Shown one piece after another: positions 10,452 to 23,574 of a DNA stretch of 64,000 bases; the first letter of the stretch is position 1, and every line of letters begins with the position of its first letter. The stretch lies in NCBI GenBank assembly GCA_910574455.1, contig CAJSYZ010000004.1, positions 1,674,001 through 1,738,000 of the forward strand, given 5' to 3'. The translations under genes and the position numbers were made by a program. Source of the stretch: Trichaptum fuscoviolaceum (lineage: Eukaryota; Basidiomycota; Agaricomycetes; Hymenochaetales; Trichaptaceae). Under the pieces are notes generated by a model, which was given only the letters and a program-made list of their open reading frames with translations, was not told the origin of the DNA and did no database searches.

Positions 10452-13400
10452 ATGGCTAAACGATGGGGCTTCTTCAAGTCTCTGTTGGTCCTTTCACCAC
10501 TGTTTGTCTCCATTCCGTTGCTCGCAGTATGGAAACATCGTGGTCAGTATCTTGTTGTTTTTTTCATGCTGAGTAGCCCCTAACGTCGCTACTATCACGC
10601 AGAACTCCCAACTCCTCTTGTTGACCTGTAAGAGTTTTTCTGAAAAGAAATGTGTGCTCTCGCTGAGTCCATGTCAACGTTTTTAACGATAGATACAATC
10701 CCTCCACAAACGCCCCTCAACTATCAGAAGCCACAATCCTTTCGCATGCAAAATACCTGTCAGAGGATATTGGTTATCGTTCGGTTGGCACCCGCGAGCA
10801 TGCCTTGGGGGATGCCTGGATGCATAAGAAGGCGGAAGAGTTAAAGAAGCTGTGTGCAGAGGTGGTGGCGAAGGAGCCTGGTCGCAAACTGGAGTGCGAG
10901 GTGTGGAGACAAGTAGGCAGTGGAAGTCACAGGTGAGCTAGCTTTTATACTCTTCTACCCAGTGCAATCGAAATTGGGATCCGCAGAGTAGTGTTGAATC
11001 TGTCGAAGTCAAGCCGGTACTTCTTTCGTGAATCGCGACTGCAAACAAAACAAACTTCTATGTGGATCAGCGTTTGAGAGCAACGTTTTGGCACCCTTGC
11101 TTCTTTTCATCGTTCTCTGATAGCTAAACACGTTCTACGTAGATTCGATATCCTTTCAAAACGGCTCTACAAGACATACGTCAACCTCACTAACATCGTT
11201 CTCCGCATTTCAGACGGGACGCCAGAAGGAAAGGAGCATGCAGTCCTTGTCAACGCTCACCTGGACTCCACGCTGCCCTCGCCAGGTGCAGCAGACGATG
11301 CTCTCGCCGCAGGTGTTATGCTCGAAGTGGCAAGAAACCTCATCGAGACGCCCAGCTGGAGTCCGTCGTACGCGATCATCTTCCTCTGGAACAACGCGGA
11401 AGAGTCTCTTCAAGATGGTTCACACCTCTTCGCCACCCAGCACCCTATACGACATACCGTACGTGCGGCCGTGAACCTCGAAGCCGCTGGAACAGAGGGA
11501 CCAGAGTTGCTTTTCCAGGCAACGTCCGAGCAGATGATCCAGGCGTACTCGCACGTCCCGAAGCCATCTGGCACTGTCGTCGCGAACGAGATCTTCACTT
11601 CCGGAATCATCATGTCTGACACCGACTTCCGGCAATTCGAGCTCTATCTCAATGTCACCGGCCTTGACATGGCTGTCGTCGGCCACAGCTACTTCTACCA
11701 TACGCGCAAGGATCTGGTGGAGTACATCGAGCCGGGTGTCGCGCAACACATGGCGGAAAACACGCTTGCTCTTATGCAGTTCCTGTCCTCGCCTGAATCT
11801 CCTTTGCCGACTCTTACGACGGGCTACACTAAGCCGACGACCGTGTTCTTCTCGATCCTCAATTCAATCTTCGTCCAATATAGCTTCGCCACCGCAAACG
11901 CGCTGCATCTCGTTCTGTTCGTGTCGAGCGTCCTTTTGGTTGCCTATAAATCACCGACCACTACGACGACGACTGTCAGTGCTACGGCTGGAAAGACCGA
12001 ATTCACGGTTGGGCACGATGGCGACGACATCGAGGTCAAAGTCACCGAGGTCACGGAATCTATCTCATTCACAGAGAACATCTGGGTCACTCATCTGAAG
12101 AGCATTGTGCTCATTGGCTCTTCCTTTGTCGCCGCACTTGTCGGTGTCAATTTTGTGGCTTTTGTCATGGTGCACGTCATCAACAGGCCACTGAGCTGGT
12201 ACAGGATCGAGTCCAGTTGCCTGTTGTTATACGGTCCCGCAGCGTTGGCCGGTGAGTTCAGTTTTATACTTATCAAACCGACCGCACCTACTAACTTGCA
12301 CTATGTAGCCGCGCTCACAAACTTCTATACGCTCTCCCGTTTCATACGGCCCACAGAGCGTAGTCTTTTCAGTGCTGTCCTACTTGGGATGTCATTCCTT
12401 GCCTTATTGGTTCAGGCGATCGGCTTTGGTTCAGCAGGCTTGTTTTTCCTCTCTGCTTGTTCCATTTTTGCGGGATTGTTGGTTGAGCAAAAGCACAAGG
12501 GTCCCATTTCTTTAACGACATACGCTGTGGCACAGACGGTACCCTTGCTTCTGGGCACGGAAGTGTTTACTACCATCACCGACATCTTTGTCCCTCTGGT
12601 GCGTACTCTTGCTCATGAATATCTTATGACCAGTTGCTAATTCTTGTTTGTCTGTAAAGACAGGACGTATGGGATCAGTAAGTATCTACTTATCTTCCTC
12701 TCGGCTTTTCACTTATGTGTCTGTTAGGACGCACCAGCTGAACACATCATCGCAATATGTGTCGCTATAATTTCGACCTACCTTCTTCCCTTCGCACTGC
12801 CATTTTTCCATCGCTTCGGACCGCGATTCGTTATGAAGTCAGCCATCAATCTGACAGTCATCTCCGGCATCATGATCGCAATCTTCTCTCAACTAAACCC
12901 GTACGATTTCTCACACCCTAAGAGGGTTTACATTATTCACTCTGAGAATGTGGGTCGAGTGCTCTTTTTAAAGAATACCAGAGCTAAGTTTGCTGTAGAT
13001 CACATCTAACGAGGTGTCCCTGAATATCGGGACATCCGATGCAGCCCCTAAATTCGAGCTGCTAACCGGAGCTATTGCTGACTTCGTGACAAGAAACACG
13101 TCGCGCGCTAATAAAGTAGACGTGCATGACTATACTGCAGAATGGAACGCAATATACCCCTTCTCAGCTGTAAGTAGCACGTACCCCTCTAAGAGCTTTT
13201 TGCTGATCTCTTCGTTTAGTTCGTTTCGCCGTACAAGATAGAGCTTGAATCTTATGTTTCATCGTGGGCTGCCGAAGGCAAGCTATCGGTGAAAGCCGTG
13301 AACGACGTTATCGACGAGGCAGCAGGCACGCGCAGCTTGACGTTAGTGGTATATCACCCTGGACTCATTTGGACAAGTACGTAGTTCTCCTGGATTTGCT

Positions 13401-13783
13401 CTCTTGAATAGCTAACTAAACATCTGCTTTACTAAGCTCTCGCATTCGATGCCCACGTTTTAAAGTGGAGTCTCGACAACAACCCACCCGCCGAATATGC
13501 CCGTCATTATGTCAAGGAGGCATCATTCTACGGCGAAGACACGTGGTCCGTTGATTTGGTCATCAGTCTTGTCGACATACCAGACCCATCAGACCGATTG
13601 CTGAGAGTCGATATCGGAGGCATCAAGGAGAAAGCGATGTGGCCGGCGAAGAAGGCTGAAAAGGCAGAAGGTGGACATGCGATGCGCCTGTTTGAGGAGC
13701 TGGACCCCTGGCTGGAGGAATACACAGGAGGATCAGTGGACGCGCTTATGCTGGGGTGTGTGGGTGGCGTCGTGATGATTTAG
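10452..13783 (+). CDS. PFF1: Vacuolar membrane M28 metalloprotease (PFF1-like), 889 aa, ten exons
   Basis: A large multi-pass protein with an N-terminal Zn aminopeptidase-like domain. The N-terminus MAKRWGFFKS is followed by a hydrophobic anchor (SLLVLSPLFVSIPLLAVW). M28 motifs in order: NAHLDST (Zn His and catalytic Asp), GAADDALAAG (bridging Asp), NNAEES (catalytic Glu and Zn Glu), DTDF, and GHSYFYHT (last Zn His). Eight or so membrane helices follow, then a lumenal C-terminal domain. Exons: 10452-10542, 10603-10627, 10693-10932, 11143-12251, 12309-12598, 12660-12677, 12728-12949, 12999-13169, 13220-13376 and 13437-13783. The phases add up to 890 codons. The intron at 12252-12308 is 57 bp, so the frame reads through it. 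Length and architecture fit the fungal vacuolar family known from yeast Pff1. A broken copy of exons 5-7 lies at 47.5-48.0 kb. Confidence 0.93.
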
Positions 13784-14714
13784 AGTGGTGTTGATATCGC
13801 TTGCATCCTTGTGATCAGAGTCGGACTATCTCAGCGCTCGCACATGTAGGCTATAAGTCCATAATACCTAACATTTTTACGTAGTTTTCTATAGATTCAA
13901 ATGGTTTTTCTCGAAATTCAACGATAGTGCCTGGGTGGTCCGCAGACGTGAAGACCTGGACTCGCAGATCTGCAACTTCAAGTCGAACAGGGATTCGAAA
14001 CGCTGAAGAAGGAGGGTAGACTGAGACTCATTCCCTGTGCTGGTCACGCGACTACACTTCCCACGACTCGGACTCATGCGTCATGTCAACTTGAAGCCGT
14101 GTCGCGTCGTCTCTTCATCGACCATTACAACACGGACGACTTCGAGCTTCAAGACAGTGTCGACACAACAAAACCTTCTGAACTTCAAAAGAGCTCACTG
14201 GGTGGCTGCACCCGCTCATGTTCTGCTGTCATTGTTATTGCCATCTGTCGGACGAGGGCTCTGTGCCACCTGAAATGTGGTTGCGCCCGCTCATACTTTG
14301 CTGACAATGTTGCATTTACTGCTGACTTCTGCATGTTTATCCATCAGCGGTTTGCCCGCTATGAAAATTACTGTGTAATATGTGTATGTATCTCACATTT
14401 GGAAAATACGTGGAGCTGGTAAGTACAGTGTGTCATAACTCATTTGCTCGGATTGCAGTACTTTTTGGGAGACCTTGGTCGGTCGGCGTAGCCTTCTTTG
14501 CGTTTTACTTCCCCACACATCATTCTTACTAGACTGTCAACCACAGACGGCAGCGTGCGGGCGCGCAAGGGAAAAGCTATGTCGCGATATTGTAATGCCC
14601 GAGCTCGAGTCAAATAGTAACGTGTCTTTGGATCTTAGAGCTAAGTTTTGACCTGAATCTCATTTCCTTGTTTACTTATTAGTTATCTAGTCCTATAATA
14701 TGCACCAATCACGA
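13784..14714. other. Intergenic, nothing recognised
   Basis: This lies between the convergent protease and K1 kinase genes. A 107-codon plus frame (14099-14422) and an overlapping 78-codon frame show no known domain. It contains the 3' flanks of both genes. Confidence 0.4.
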
Positions 14715-17689
14715 CTACGGCTTCTCCAGAGACTCGAAGTGGTGCATGAAGTAGTTTGCCATGTTGGCAGTTGGCCTAAGACTAGGACTTCTCTTCCAGC
14801 ACCACATCATGAGATTCCAATGCTCGTCCTTAACTGTTTTTGGCCTTGGTTCCACTGCATGAAGATTCTTTGCGCGGTAATCTGCGATATTCTTGATTCC
14901 GGATTGACTCCAGGGTTGGCGACCGGTGATGACCTACTGGAAGTTTAAATGAAATTGAATTTACAATGGTAAGAGATTAACTTACTTCTAGGAAAAGGGA
15001 ACCGAAGGAATACATGTCACTCCAAATATTGGCCTTGACTGGACCAACCTGAAGCTGCTCAGGAGCTACCCATCTTTCGGCTCCATGTGGATCCGTTGTC
15101 AATCCTTTGACATTGTCAAGGATGTTAGAAATACCGAAATCGCAGAGATAAGCCCTATTATCCATAAGAAGCACGTTCTCCTGGAACAACCTTATCAATC
15201 TCTCTTCTGATGTGCAAGAAGATGTATTTGTCGACTCACTGCTCTAAGATCGCCGTGCGTAACCGGATACTTCTGATTATGCACTTTAAGGAGAGTTAGA
15301 TTAAGAAAGAGGATGCTGATTGGCTTCGCGTACTGAATGATAGAGCACACACTATATCTTGCATCTGGCAGCGCTGGGTCAACGCGAGCTTGGAGAGATA
15401 GAAATGTGAATACCTACAAAGCTCAGCCTAGTCTCAAGCGTAGTCGTCGGATTTTCTTTCAAGAACTCGCTCAAATTTCCTTGTTCCATCCACGGGGAGA
15501 CGAAAGAAAGAGCTAAATCAATACCATTAAAGGCGTCGAAGTTTCTCCAAAACCCAAACAACGGAATTATGTTCTCATGCTTCATTCTACTCCAAATCCG
15601 AGACTCCCGTGAAAATCGCTGCAAAGCCATTTTTATGATTAGCCATGCCAGAACTGATAATGATCATACTGACAAGGCAAGTTCGCTGGTCTGATTCTTT
15701 GTAGAAAATGGATTTGACTGCAACCTGCGATGATGACGTTGACCCAGTACGCAAACGAAGACGCAAATAAATAGATTACCGTTGACATTGAATAATGCTT
15801 CTTTATACTTTCTTGCGCACTACTTGTCGCTAGGATGAGGTCAACCTATAGTATTTACGGTGTAAATGATAGATAGCCGAGCTGAATAGTAGGTGTTTGT
15901 AACTTACCTCATACTTTTCTAGTAAATTAACCTTCTTAACGATAGCTTTTGACCCGCGTATACCAAGCCCCAGTTGACCGGGCTTCGGAGGAGAGTCATA
16001 CATAATAGGGAGTTTTGTGACAGATGAGATTCCTGGGAATATCAAGATTTTAGTGTATACCGTAGTTGAGTAGATGATTGTGCAGTTACTATTGTTTACG
16101 AATTCAAACGTGAAGTTGTCTTTCTTAATTACGGAGAATGGTTGGGTTCTCCATGGTGCCAAGTCTGATCCTTCCTGACCTTCAAAGTTTTGTAATTCTT
16201 CGTCCGTAATATTCCACAACCAGGCTTCCTCAGCAAGAGCTTCATCATAAGCATCACCAACGGCTTGCTCGGCGATAGACCCTTCCGGTTATCAGTGTCA
16301 AGGACATCATACTCACAACGAGGACTCTCCACACTTACCTGTACAGCTACTCTGATCCTGTGTATGCAAGCGCAGGTTAGTTTCGATAGTCACTGGATTT
16401 CCAGGGATAGACATGCCTGTAAGAGAGTCTGCGATTCATTGATAATGCCCTGAGTTCCGTTGTCATCACGATTACGAACAAGCTGGGATCGGAGGTTGTT
16501 GATAGCGGACGTAATTCTTTGTAAGATCATCGATCGTTTCCAGCCACATAGACAATAAATAGTAGCGTGGTAAGCAGCATACTACGACACTCACTGCGAT
16601 GCATGATTGACTAGGGTTGTCAAGTTCCCCTTTCTCTCAAGAGCCGCATCAAGGTCACGTTGAAAGGATTTAGCTAGATCCCAAACTAGGGACTGTACGT
16701 CTTCGGAAACTTGCGATTGATACTGTATGACTTCATTAAGCAAGTGTAACTCCGAGTTAATCAATAATTCGCTGCTCACCCAAGGGCTCTCAATTACCTG
16801 GATAACCATTTTGCACATGAGGAGCAAGGCCGCGTCATGAATCTGTACCAAGTCTTATCTACAACGTCATAGATTCTATGCATATCTAAAACACTAAAAT
16901 TCTCACCAAGTGGGGTCAAGTATTCCTTTGCAATGGGATTATTTTGAAGGGCCTCCAACACTTCTGACTTAGAAAATTAGCGTGTCCCAACTGAGTTCAA
17001 CTGTAGAATACTTACCCGGACTGGAAACATCAAGCTTCTTCAAATTGGTGAGAGTGGCAAAATTGATCTTCCCAAGATCTAACCCTTGTGGAGGTAGAGT
17101 TTCATAGAATGCCGCTGCGTAAACAGACTTGAGTTCCGCCCTTTTCCCTAGCATATCCTACACGTGTATTATCAATAAACATTTTTGGATAATGAAAAGT
17201 TGGACATTCACATAAACCCTCATTTCTAGGCTTAATATCTTCGACAAGGTTGTCTCATTGGAACGCAGATAGCTAGTCAACAGCGTCTGCAATCTTTTGG
17301 CTTGAGAAATCGGACCGCCAATACGCTACGGAGACATAGAAATGATACGAACGTCGGCATTTCTGATATTGTCTCTAAAACTGTAAAAGGTGTTGATCAG
17401 ATTGCTCTTTGGTTGTCACATACAAGCTACTCACATAGTCAACTCCTTCTCTATTTCGATAAAGGCTAGGTCAGCAATCCCCCCTTCATCATGGACATCG
17501 GACTCTTCTTTGCCCCGATAGCGCAATATATTATTTTTCAGCTCTTCTTTAATCTTGGAATCTATAAGATTGAGGTGAAATCTTCTGTTCTGGATCTCCT
17601 ATATAGATAGTGCGAAGTTAGGAATGACGAGAGTAATAAGAAATTAGAATAAACACCTTTTCGCTAGCAATTCTTGTAGACGACATCAT
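14715..17689 (-). CDS. K-family protein kinase K1 with long helical N-terminus
   Basis: Multi-exon minus-strand gene starting at the ATG-ATG at 17689-17684. The N-terminal half is mainly charged helices (for example KIKEELKNNILRYRGKEE) with a region about 15830-16220 of unknown fold. The kinase domain reads in order VAVKSIFYKESD (Lys of beta3), SRMKHENIIPLFGFW, PWMEQGNLSEFL, VTHGDLRA (catalytic loop with HGD in place of HRD, common in fungal tyrosine-kinase-like enzymes), ENVLLMDN, LCDFGISN (DFG), WVAPEQL, SDMYSFGSLFLEV and the C-lobe WCWKRSPSLRPTA. The stop is at 14715-14717, after FESLEKP. All catalytic residues are present, so activity is likely; the substrate is unknown. It is the most diverged K gene. 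A promoter-like palindrome lies upstream at 17861. Confidence 0.8.
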
Positions 17690-17860
17690 GATGTGGGGCT
17701 GCTTGAGAGGTCGTAGAGGCAAATTTAAACTAGAACACGAGCAAGCGAGTAATTTGAGTCAAATGGCCTTGTTACCTCGACTGCTTGAGGTAAAGGGCAG
17801 CGATGTCCTTGCCATACGCGCATTCTTTATAAGTACTATGTTTATGTAATGTTATTCAAG

Positions 17861-17889
17861 TTGGTCCATGTGGATCCACGTGGGACCAA
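17861..17889. promoter_or_regulatory. Imperfect 29-bp palindrome TTGGTC...GACCAA
   Basis: The site begins TTGGTCCATGTGGATCC and closes with GGGACCAA, 170 bp upstream of the K1 start. The core GGTCCATRTGRATCC also occurs at 21483, 26760, 48302 and 52047, each close to a kinase gene. Regulatory function is inferred from recurrence and location only. Confidence 0.5.
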
Positions 17890-18148
17890 CTACTAGTACT
17901 ACATAGTAGATACAATGAGAACAACTAGTACATATAAGGCTACTTCAGGGGACAACTTGAATCTTCAGGGGACAATAGCCCCGAAACTGTGGTATTTGAA
18001 ATTGATGGAGTTACGGTAAGTACAACAGATCTATCTCATTATTGTAATACTTATCAGAGAAACTTCTCTAGTCCTATTTCGTTTGCCCATATGTATTATA
18101 TTTAGCACAGCTGCGACACATAAGAACATTGTCATTCCATCTTATCTA

Positions 18149-21035
18149 CTAGATAATATTGCTCAAGAACGACAGTCCGTCAGGCCGGTGAGGCCAAACC
18201 GGAGATGACAACATCTGATTCCACCCCACGACCACATCCAACGTGGATGATCTTGGGATTTCGGCCGCTCTCTCAGCAATCGGGTGGAAATCATCGACGT
18301 AGCCGTCATCCTGACACTTCAGGAGCATTTCCTTATAATACAGAACACCGACCTTAGTCTTCAATTCCGTCGAAAGCGGTCTAAGAGTGGGCTCAAAGTT
18401 CCAGCAGTCCTTCATTAACGACCAATGCTCGTCATTGGCTATTTCCGGAGGTCTGTTAGGGATGGCGTCCTTCTCTGGACGACTGTTTTCCTGGGGCCAA
18501 GGAATAATGCCAGTGAACGCCTATACTGTGTCAAAACATGTACATCGTAGTGCAGACGAAGAGCTAGTACATACCTCAAGAAAGACGCAACCAAACGCAT
18601 AAACGTCGCCTTCTGGCGTTATATTCTGACCATTCCCTAGAAGCTCAGGCGCCTGCCATCGCCATGGCGTCTCCACCACAGTCGTGCATCCCTCGAGATT
18701 GTCGGAGACGTGAGATAGCCCAAAGTCACAGACATACGCAGTATGATTTCGAATGAGGACGTTAGCCTGCGATATTGGCAAATCAGCAGTGCTAGCAAGG
18801 GCGCAAGAAAGTATTTACGCACCGCTTTCAAGTCTCCATGGACAATCTCGCCATCGCCGAAGTTATGCACTACGTAATTGAGCTATCAGTGAATATTATA
18901 CAGAATAGAAAATATGACCGTACTGTAAGATAGTGCATCTGCAATGTCAAAGAGCTGTAAACACGCTTAGTACCGTCATGTGAGAGTGTCAAAAAGTACT
19001 AACAAATTGGAGCCTTAACTCCGAACTCGTTTGCTTGTTTTGCTGCAAATAATCAAGAAGATTTCCTCCTTCCATCCACGGAGAGACAAAGGCCACGGAT
19101 CCATGCATGAGATCACAGCCCTTCATTATCCACAGCCCTATCAGCGGAAGGACCCTTTTGTGCCTCAACTTTGACCAGCTTTGACATTCGCGAACGATTC
19201 GCTGGGGAAACAGACAAGTAAATCACACGTGAGAAATGCTGAAGAAGTGATTATTATTTACCTGACACGTTCTTTCCTTCGTTTCAGATCCCTTCATGAC
19301 CTTGACAGCCACCTATTGCTCACTTTAACAAACATGAACATGTGTGGGTCTGAGAGTTGAATACCTTCGTTGTGTATGCTTTGAGACCGAAACACATATA
19401 CTAGGTAGTGTTAGTACGCTTCTGGTTCAGTGAAAAGATATAATTCACCTCGACAGGCTCAAGAAGCTCAATGCCATGCGCATCACCGTATCCCGATTTC
19501 CTCGCGTCTCGGAAGCGTGATCCTAGTTGTTCCAGAGTAGTACATTTTTCGAAGAGAACCTTGACACCAAATTTTATTGGTAATGCTTCAAGAAGTCAAC
19601 CAGCTGTTCACTTAGAGAAAGCAGATGAAATACCAATTGAAATGATGTCCTCGTACGTGACTTCACTCCTGGCCAGTCCTTCCGATTCTGGGTCAGGTAC
19701 AAGAGCTTTGGTAGGTGGCTGTCTGCGGGATGCAAGAACAATATTCGCCAGCTCTTCCATAATATTACGAGTCGACAAAGTCAAGCTATCGTTCGACGCT
19801 TCAGCTGTACGTTATTTGTAATGAGCACAAGAGCCTAACAGCCTTCACTTCTCACATTTACAAGTTTCGTCGCTGAGAGCCTTTGTTTGGAAGAGGCATA
19901 TTAGCCTAGCCTTAAGAATACCGAGTGTCGCAGACGTACCTCAGCTTGTTTCCACAAAACTTTCACCTCAGATTCGATCTCGTTAATGACATCTGCATAC
20001 TTTGATAACCCTTCAGAAGTATGCCGACCAAGGCGCTCGCAGACTCTTAAAAGTGATATCAGCTGTTCGCATCGATATCCATTGACCTAGAATGGAACAC
20101 TTACAAGTTTACTTCGCCTAAGATGCCCTGAAGCAGTTTCGGCCTGCGTTTTTGACTCAGTACAATGATTTCTTGAAGGGTGACTGCTAAATCTGCGATC
20201 AAACGTTTCGGAAGGTTGTCGTCTTTCTACACGAAAGTTTGAGAGAGTACACTTTATGAAGTATCAAGAGGCTAACCATAGATCTTTCGAGGAGAGGAAC
20301 CACGAAGCGACTCAATTCCACGAGTTCCCTACTCAGTCGGTGACGAATTGCTATGTCTTTGCGTTAGCTGGTGAGATATCCAAGTAAAAGATAGCAGACA
20401 TACCACGAACTGTTGCGTTTGTGCCAGTGTCTTCGTAAGAAAGAAGTTTAAGACATGCTTGATCTTTCGGAAATCGTTCACGATAGCAGCAGTCATAGAG
20501 AGTCTTGAATTTCTGTCGACGTATGGACGTAGCCTGACAATTATAGAATGAGACCATGAAATCAATGAGCAACGATTTCCACCACTTACATTTAACAACT
20601 TTCTTGCCCCTTCAATGCTTACTTCAATCTTACGAACGGACGTCTCCGGCGCCCAGCCTAGGCTGTATGAGGCCAAGTCCCATAAGCTGGAAGGGGACAA
20701 GATTGAGCTTCTCTCCGAGGCCTTGACAAGTTTAATCAGTCTGTCGTTGCTGAAAGAAAGGATGATTAGATAGGAGAAAGAGACACCATGAGATGTAACG
20801 CACTTCGCCAGGCGTTGTTCTAAGACCACGGAAACAGGATCCTCAACTCCCTTCACGACGCCAGGCTCGACTGGACCTAGAAGACCTTCGTCACGATGGG
20901 TTTTCGCAATAGTTTTAATCCCGTCATTCTCGTGTTTGAGGGACAGTTGGATATCCTAAACTGTATCATTAGCAGAGACAGAATGAGGTAACAAAACGGA
21001 CTTACCGATAGCTGATCACCTGAATCGGTCTGCAT
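18149..21035 (-). CDS. K-family protein kinase K2
   Basis: Minus-strand gene of many short exons, divergent from F1. The N-terminus reads MQTDSGDQLS, then a helical region with IQLSLKHENDGIKTIAK, the conserved EDPVSVVLEQRLAK, and SLWDLASYSLG. These recur in K3 and partly in K5. The kinase part shows GYGDAHGIELLEP (a degenerate Gly loop), VAVKVMKGSETKERTCQ, VHNFGDGEIVHGDLKA, NVLIRNHTAYVCDFGLS (intact DFG), TPWRWQAPELLGNG, GDVYAFGCVFLEV and MKDCWNFEPTLRPL. The C-terminal tail ends VVVGWNQMLSS...LSNII at 18149. The frame is open upstream of the 21035 ATG to about 21089 and beyond, so a start further upstream is possible. It looks like an active kinase of a fungal TKL-like type. Confidence 0.8.
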
Positions 21036-21480
21036 TGGATAGCTACGGGAACTTGAATGAGATCGTGCCGATTGACTGAGAGTGGACAAGCTTTTTGAGG
21101 GTTCGTTAGGGATGATAATGATAGGAGCGAAAGATTGTGGGAAGAGCGAGATACTCAGTTGTCTGCTGGACCAGCCAGGGGAACGGATTGAGAAAAAGAC
21201 TTCTACGGAAGAAAGATTGCAAGCCTTTTATCCGAAGTACTTTCGAACTCTGACATTTCTCGAGGACAACGCCGCCGTATTCATATGATCTCCGCTGCCT
21301 GGTGCCTTTGTAAAAGAACTCGTGTCGCTCCTTTTGTTGACCAGAAGATATGTAAAGTTCTTAATCGGTCCTGTTGTTGTCGTCAAGCACCTGGCAGTGT
21401 GGCTGATGTGCCTCAGGCTGTGTTAGTAATCGGAAATGGTCGGTTACCATACAAAGTTTTACAAACTGTTGTGCCACTCC

Positions 21481-21500
21481 GTGGGTCCATATGAATCCAA
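21481..21500. promoter_or_regulatory. Shared K/F promoter element
   Basis: GTGGGTCCATATGAATCCAA lies between the divergent K2 (start near 21035) and F1 (start 21681). The same phrase is at 26758-26777, and it recurs with one change at 52045-52064, in the corresponding gaps of the other two K/F pairs. Confidence 0.55.
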
Positions 21501-21680
21501 CTTCAAGTGACAAAAGCTGTACATAGAACGTCACACATGCATAGTATACTTCAGAAATCGGTATTACGTAACACTGGCAGCAGTACAACTTGAACTCACG
21601 TGTCTGGGTCTTGAAGTTACAACCTCCTTGCGCGAAACTTTTCGTGTCCTCTTTCCATTGCGACTACTCATCTTGGCGAA

Positions 21681-23203
21681 ATGCAGATACGAGGTGCTGC
21701 AGACGACACAGCCTGGAGACCGTCATGGAAAGCTCGCGTCAGGGATCCCGACGAAATGGAGTCATATAGGCAGGCGACGGTGGACGGTGCATTTGACTTA
21801 TTACTGTCAGAGGTCTGGTGGAGGGACCATTCTACCTTCCTTGAGTCGCGTGGATATCGGCTGCGCCCTCGTTTCAGGCCAGGATGGTCCCCTTCTTGGA
21901 TGGCCTCCAACTTTAACCCTTTATTATGTGAGGACGGCCAGAATCTTGATGTATTTCCGTTCCCTATATGTTCTCAGACATTCAACTTAATCCATCGCGT
22001 AGGCTATCAACGTTATAGACGCTTTGCAGATGAAAGACGGATCTATAGTGTCTATCAAACGAACTCAAACAAATAGCCAAGAATTGGCGATAAATTTAAT
22101 GCTCGCAACCCCCGAGTCTTTGTCCGACACCATGAACCACACTGTACCCGTCCTTGACCACTTCACCGACGAATCCGACCCATCCATTACCTACATCGTC
22201 CATCCGTTGCTTCGAGAATTCGACAGTCCTGATTTCTATGCTGTTTCAGAGATGCTAGACTTCATGAGGCAGACACTTGAGGTAAACGACCTGCACGTAC
22301 CTCATACTGCTTATTGCTGATTCTTCGGCCAGGGCACTGTGTACATCCATGGGCGTGGTGTAGCGCATCGGTAAGCTGAGCTTGACTTGTCGCCAACACC
22401 TCTGAACTCTGGCACCTCTAGAGATCTCACAAACATGAACATCATGATGGATGGCTATGACCTTTTCCCGTACGGCTTCCATCCCTCGAGTAGGAATATG
22501 GTACCCAGTTGCGAGAACTTCGCCAGCCCTCGTAAACGAATAGACATCGAATCAGTCAGATATTACTTCATTGATTTCGGTATCTCATCGTACTACGAGG
22601 ACCTATCTTCACCACCGGAAGCCATCGGCGCAACTTGTCAAGACCACGATGTACCGGAGCTGTCAGAGTATCACACCTATAATCCCTTCAAAGTTGATAT
22701 TTTTACCCTTGGAAATCAATACAAGAAATCATTTCTCGATGTCCGTATTTCGTTTACTCTCTTCGAAACAGTACTAACCGTCTATCGTCAGAAATTCTCC
22801 AATGTTGAGTTCATTCGACCTCTGGTCGAGGCCATGACCCAACCAGATCCAGATAATCGACCTACTGCCTCTGAGGCATTGAATCTCTTTACGCGCATCG
22901 CGGGTCAGACAGGGGGCGTCACTGCTCTGCGGCGCCTACGACCAAGGGAAGAAATGATTGTACCAAGGCTATTCCGAGATATTTACTCCGCCTACACAAT
23001 CGCCGTCTATCCTCTTCGTTACTTGATGAGTGAGTGTCTCAATTTATAGTGTGAATGTTATCCTGAGGCGTAGTTCAATAGGAAAACGTGGATTCTCTGC
23101 GGTGTTATTTCCTTTGACAATTTTTTCTCTGTTATTCTTTGATGGTCCTCAGCGTGTGATGAGACGGGCCAGCGTACTATTCGGAGGTCGCATACGTTCT
23201 TAA
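21681..23203 (+). CDS. F-family fungal protein kinase F1, 421 aa, with hydrophobic C-terminal tail
   Basis: Six exons: 21681-21950, 22003-22281, 22333-22370, 22422-22740, 22792-23029 and 23082-23203, giving 421 aa. The N-terminal block has DDTAWRPSWKARVRDP, WWRDHSTFLESRGYRLRPRF and RPGWSPSW, a signature shared by all F copies. The kinase core follows: VSIKRT (beta3 Lys), HTVPVLDHF, GRGVAHR joined across an intron to DLTNMNIMMDGYD (complete HRD-N loop), YYFIDFGISSYYED (DFG), FKVDIFTLG and NRPTASEALNLF. The last exon encodes a hydrophobic stretch (GFSAVLFPLTIFSLLFF) then a basic RRAS/GGRIRS end, which suggests a membrane tail. Family: an Agaricomycete-expanded kinase group related to, but not clearly the same as, FunK1. 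From about 22137 it is almost identical to F2. Confidence 0.85.
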
Positions 23204-23574
23204 TTGGCATAATATGTGTTTGATCTTGTATGATTGACTAACTCTTTCATTTCTTTTTCGGATGTTTGTTTACTGTATATACTGCATATCATTTGTTCTT
23301 ATTATGTTGAGTGCAAGACGAATGCGTTTCATGAGATGTGTTTCTCTAGAATATATATACGTGAAAGCTGCATACTTCTGAATCTCTGGGTGCGTCCGCT
23401 CGGTCAACGGTGAGGTGTTATGGCGACAAGAAAAAAAATATATTAAATACTGTTAAACTATGCAGATCCCATGCAATGGCTCGTATGTTCGTTTGTACGC
23501 AGTGCGCCCGTTTATTCCCTACCACTCTACCCAAAGTCAATGGTTGCTCTTCCATCGATCGTGTACAGAACTCT
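23204..23574. other. F1/K3 convergent intergenic region
   Basis: 3' flanks of F1 and K3, AT-rich with short frames only. No gene is seen. Confidence 0.4.

Noticed and set aside
12600..12640. Continuation of the protease frame past 12598 to a stop at 12640
   Set aside because: This is intron sequence; splicing at 12598/12660 restores the family sequence through to 13783.
21082..21288. Plus-strand frame with a Walker-A-like GAKDCGKS motif, suggesting a small NTPase
   Set aside because: It is antisense to the likely 5' part of K2, only 68 codons long, has no Walker B or fold context, and is not conserved in the matching K3/F2 gap.
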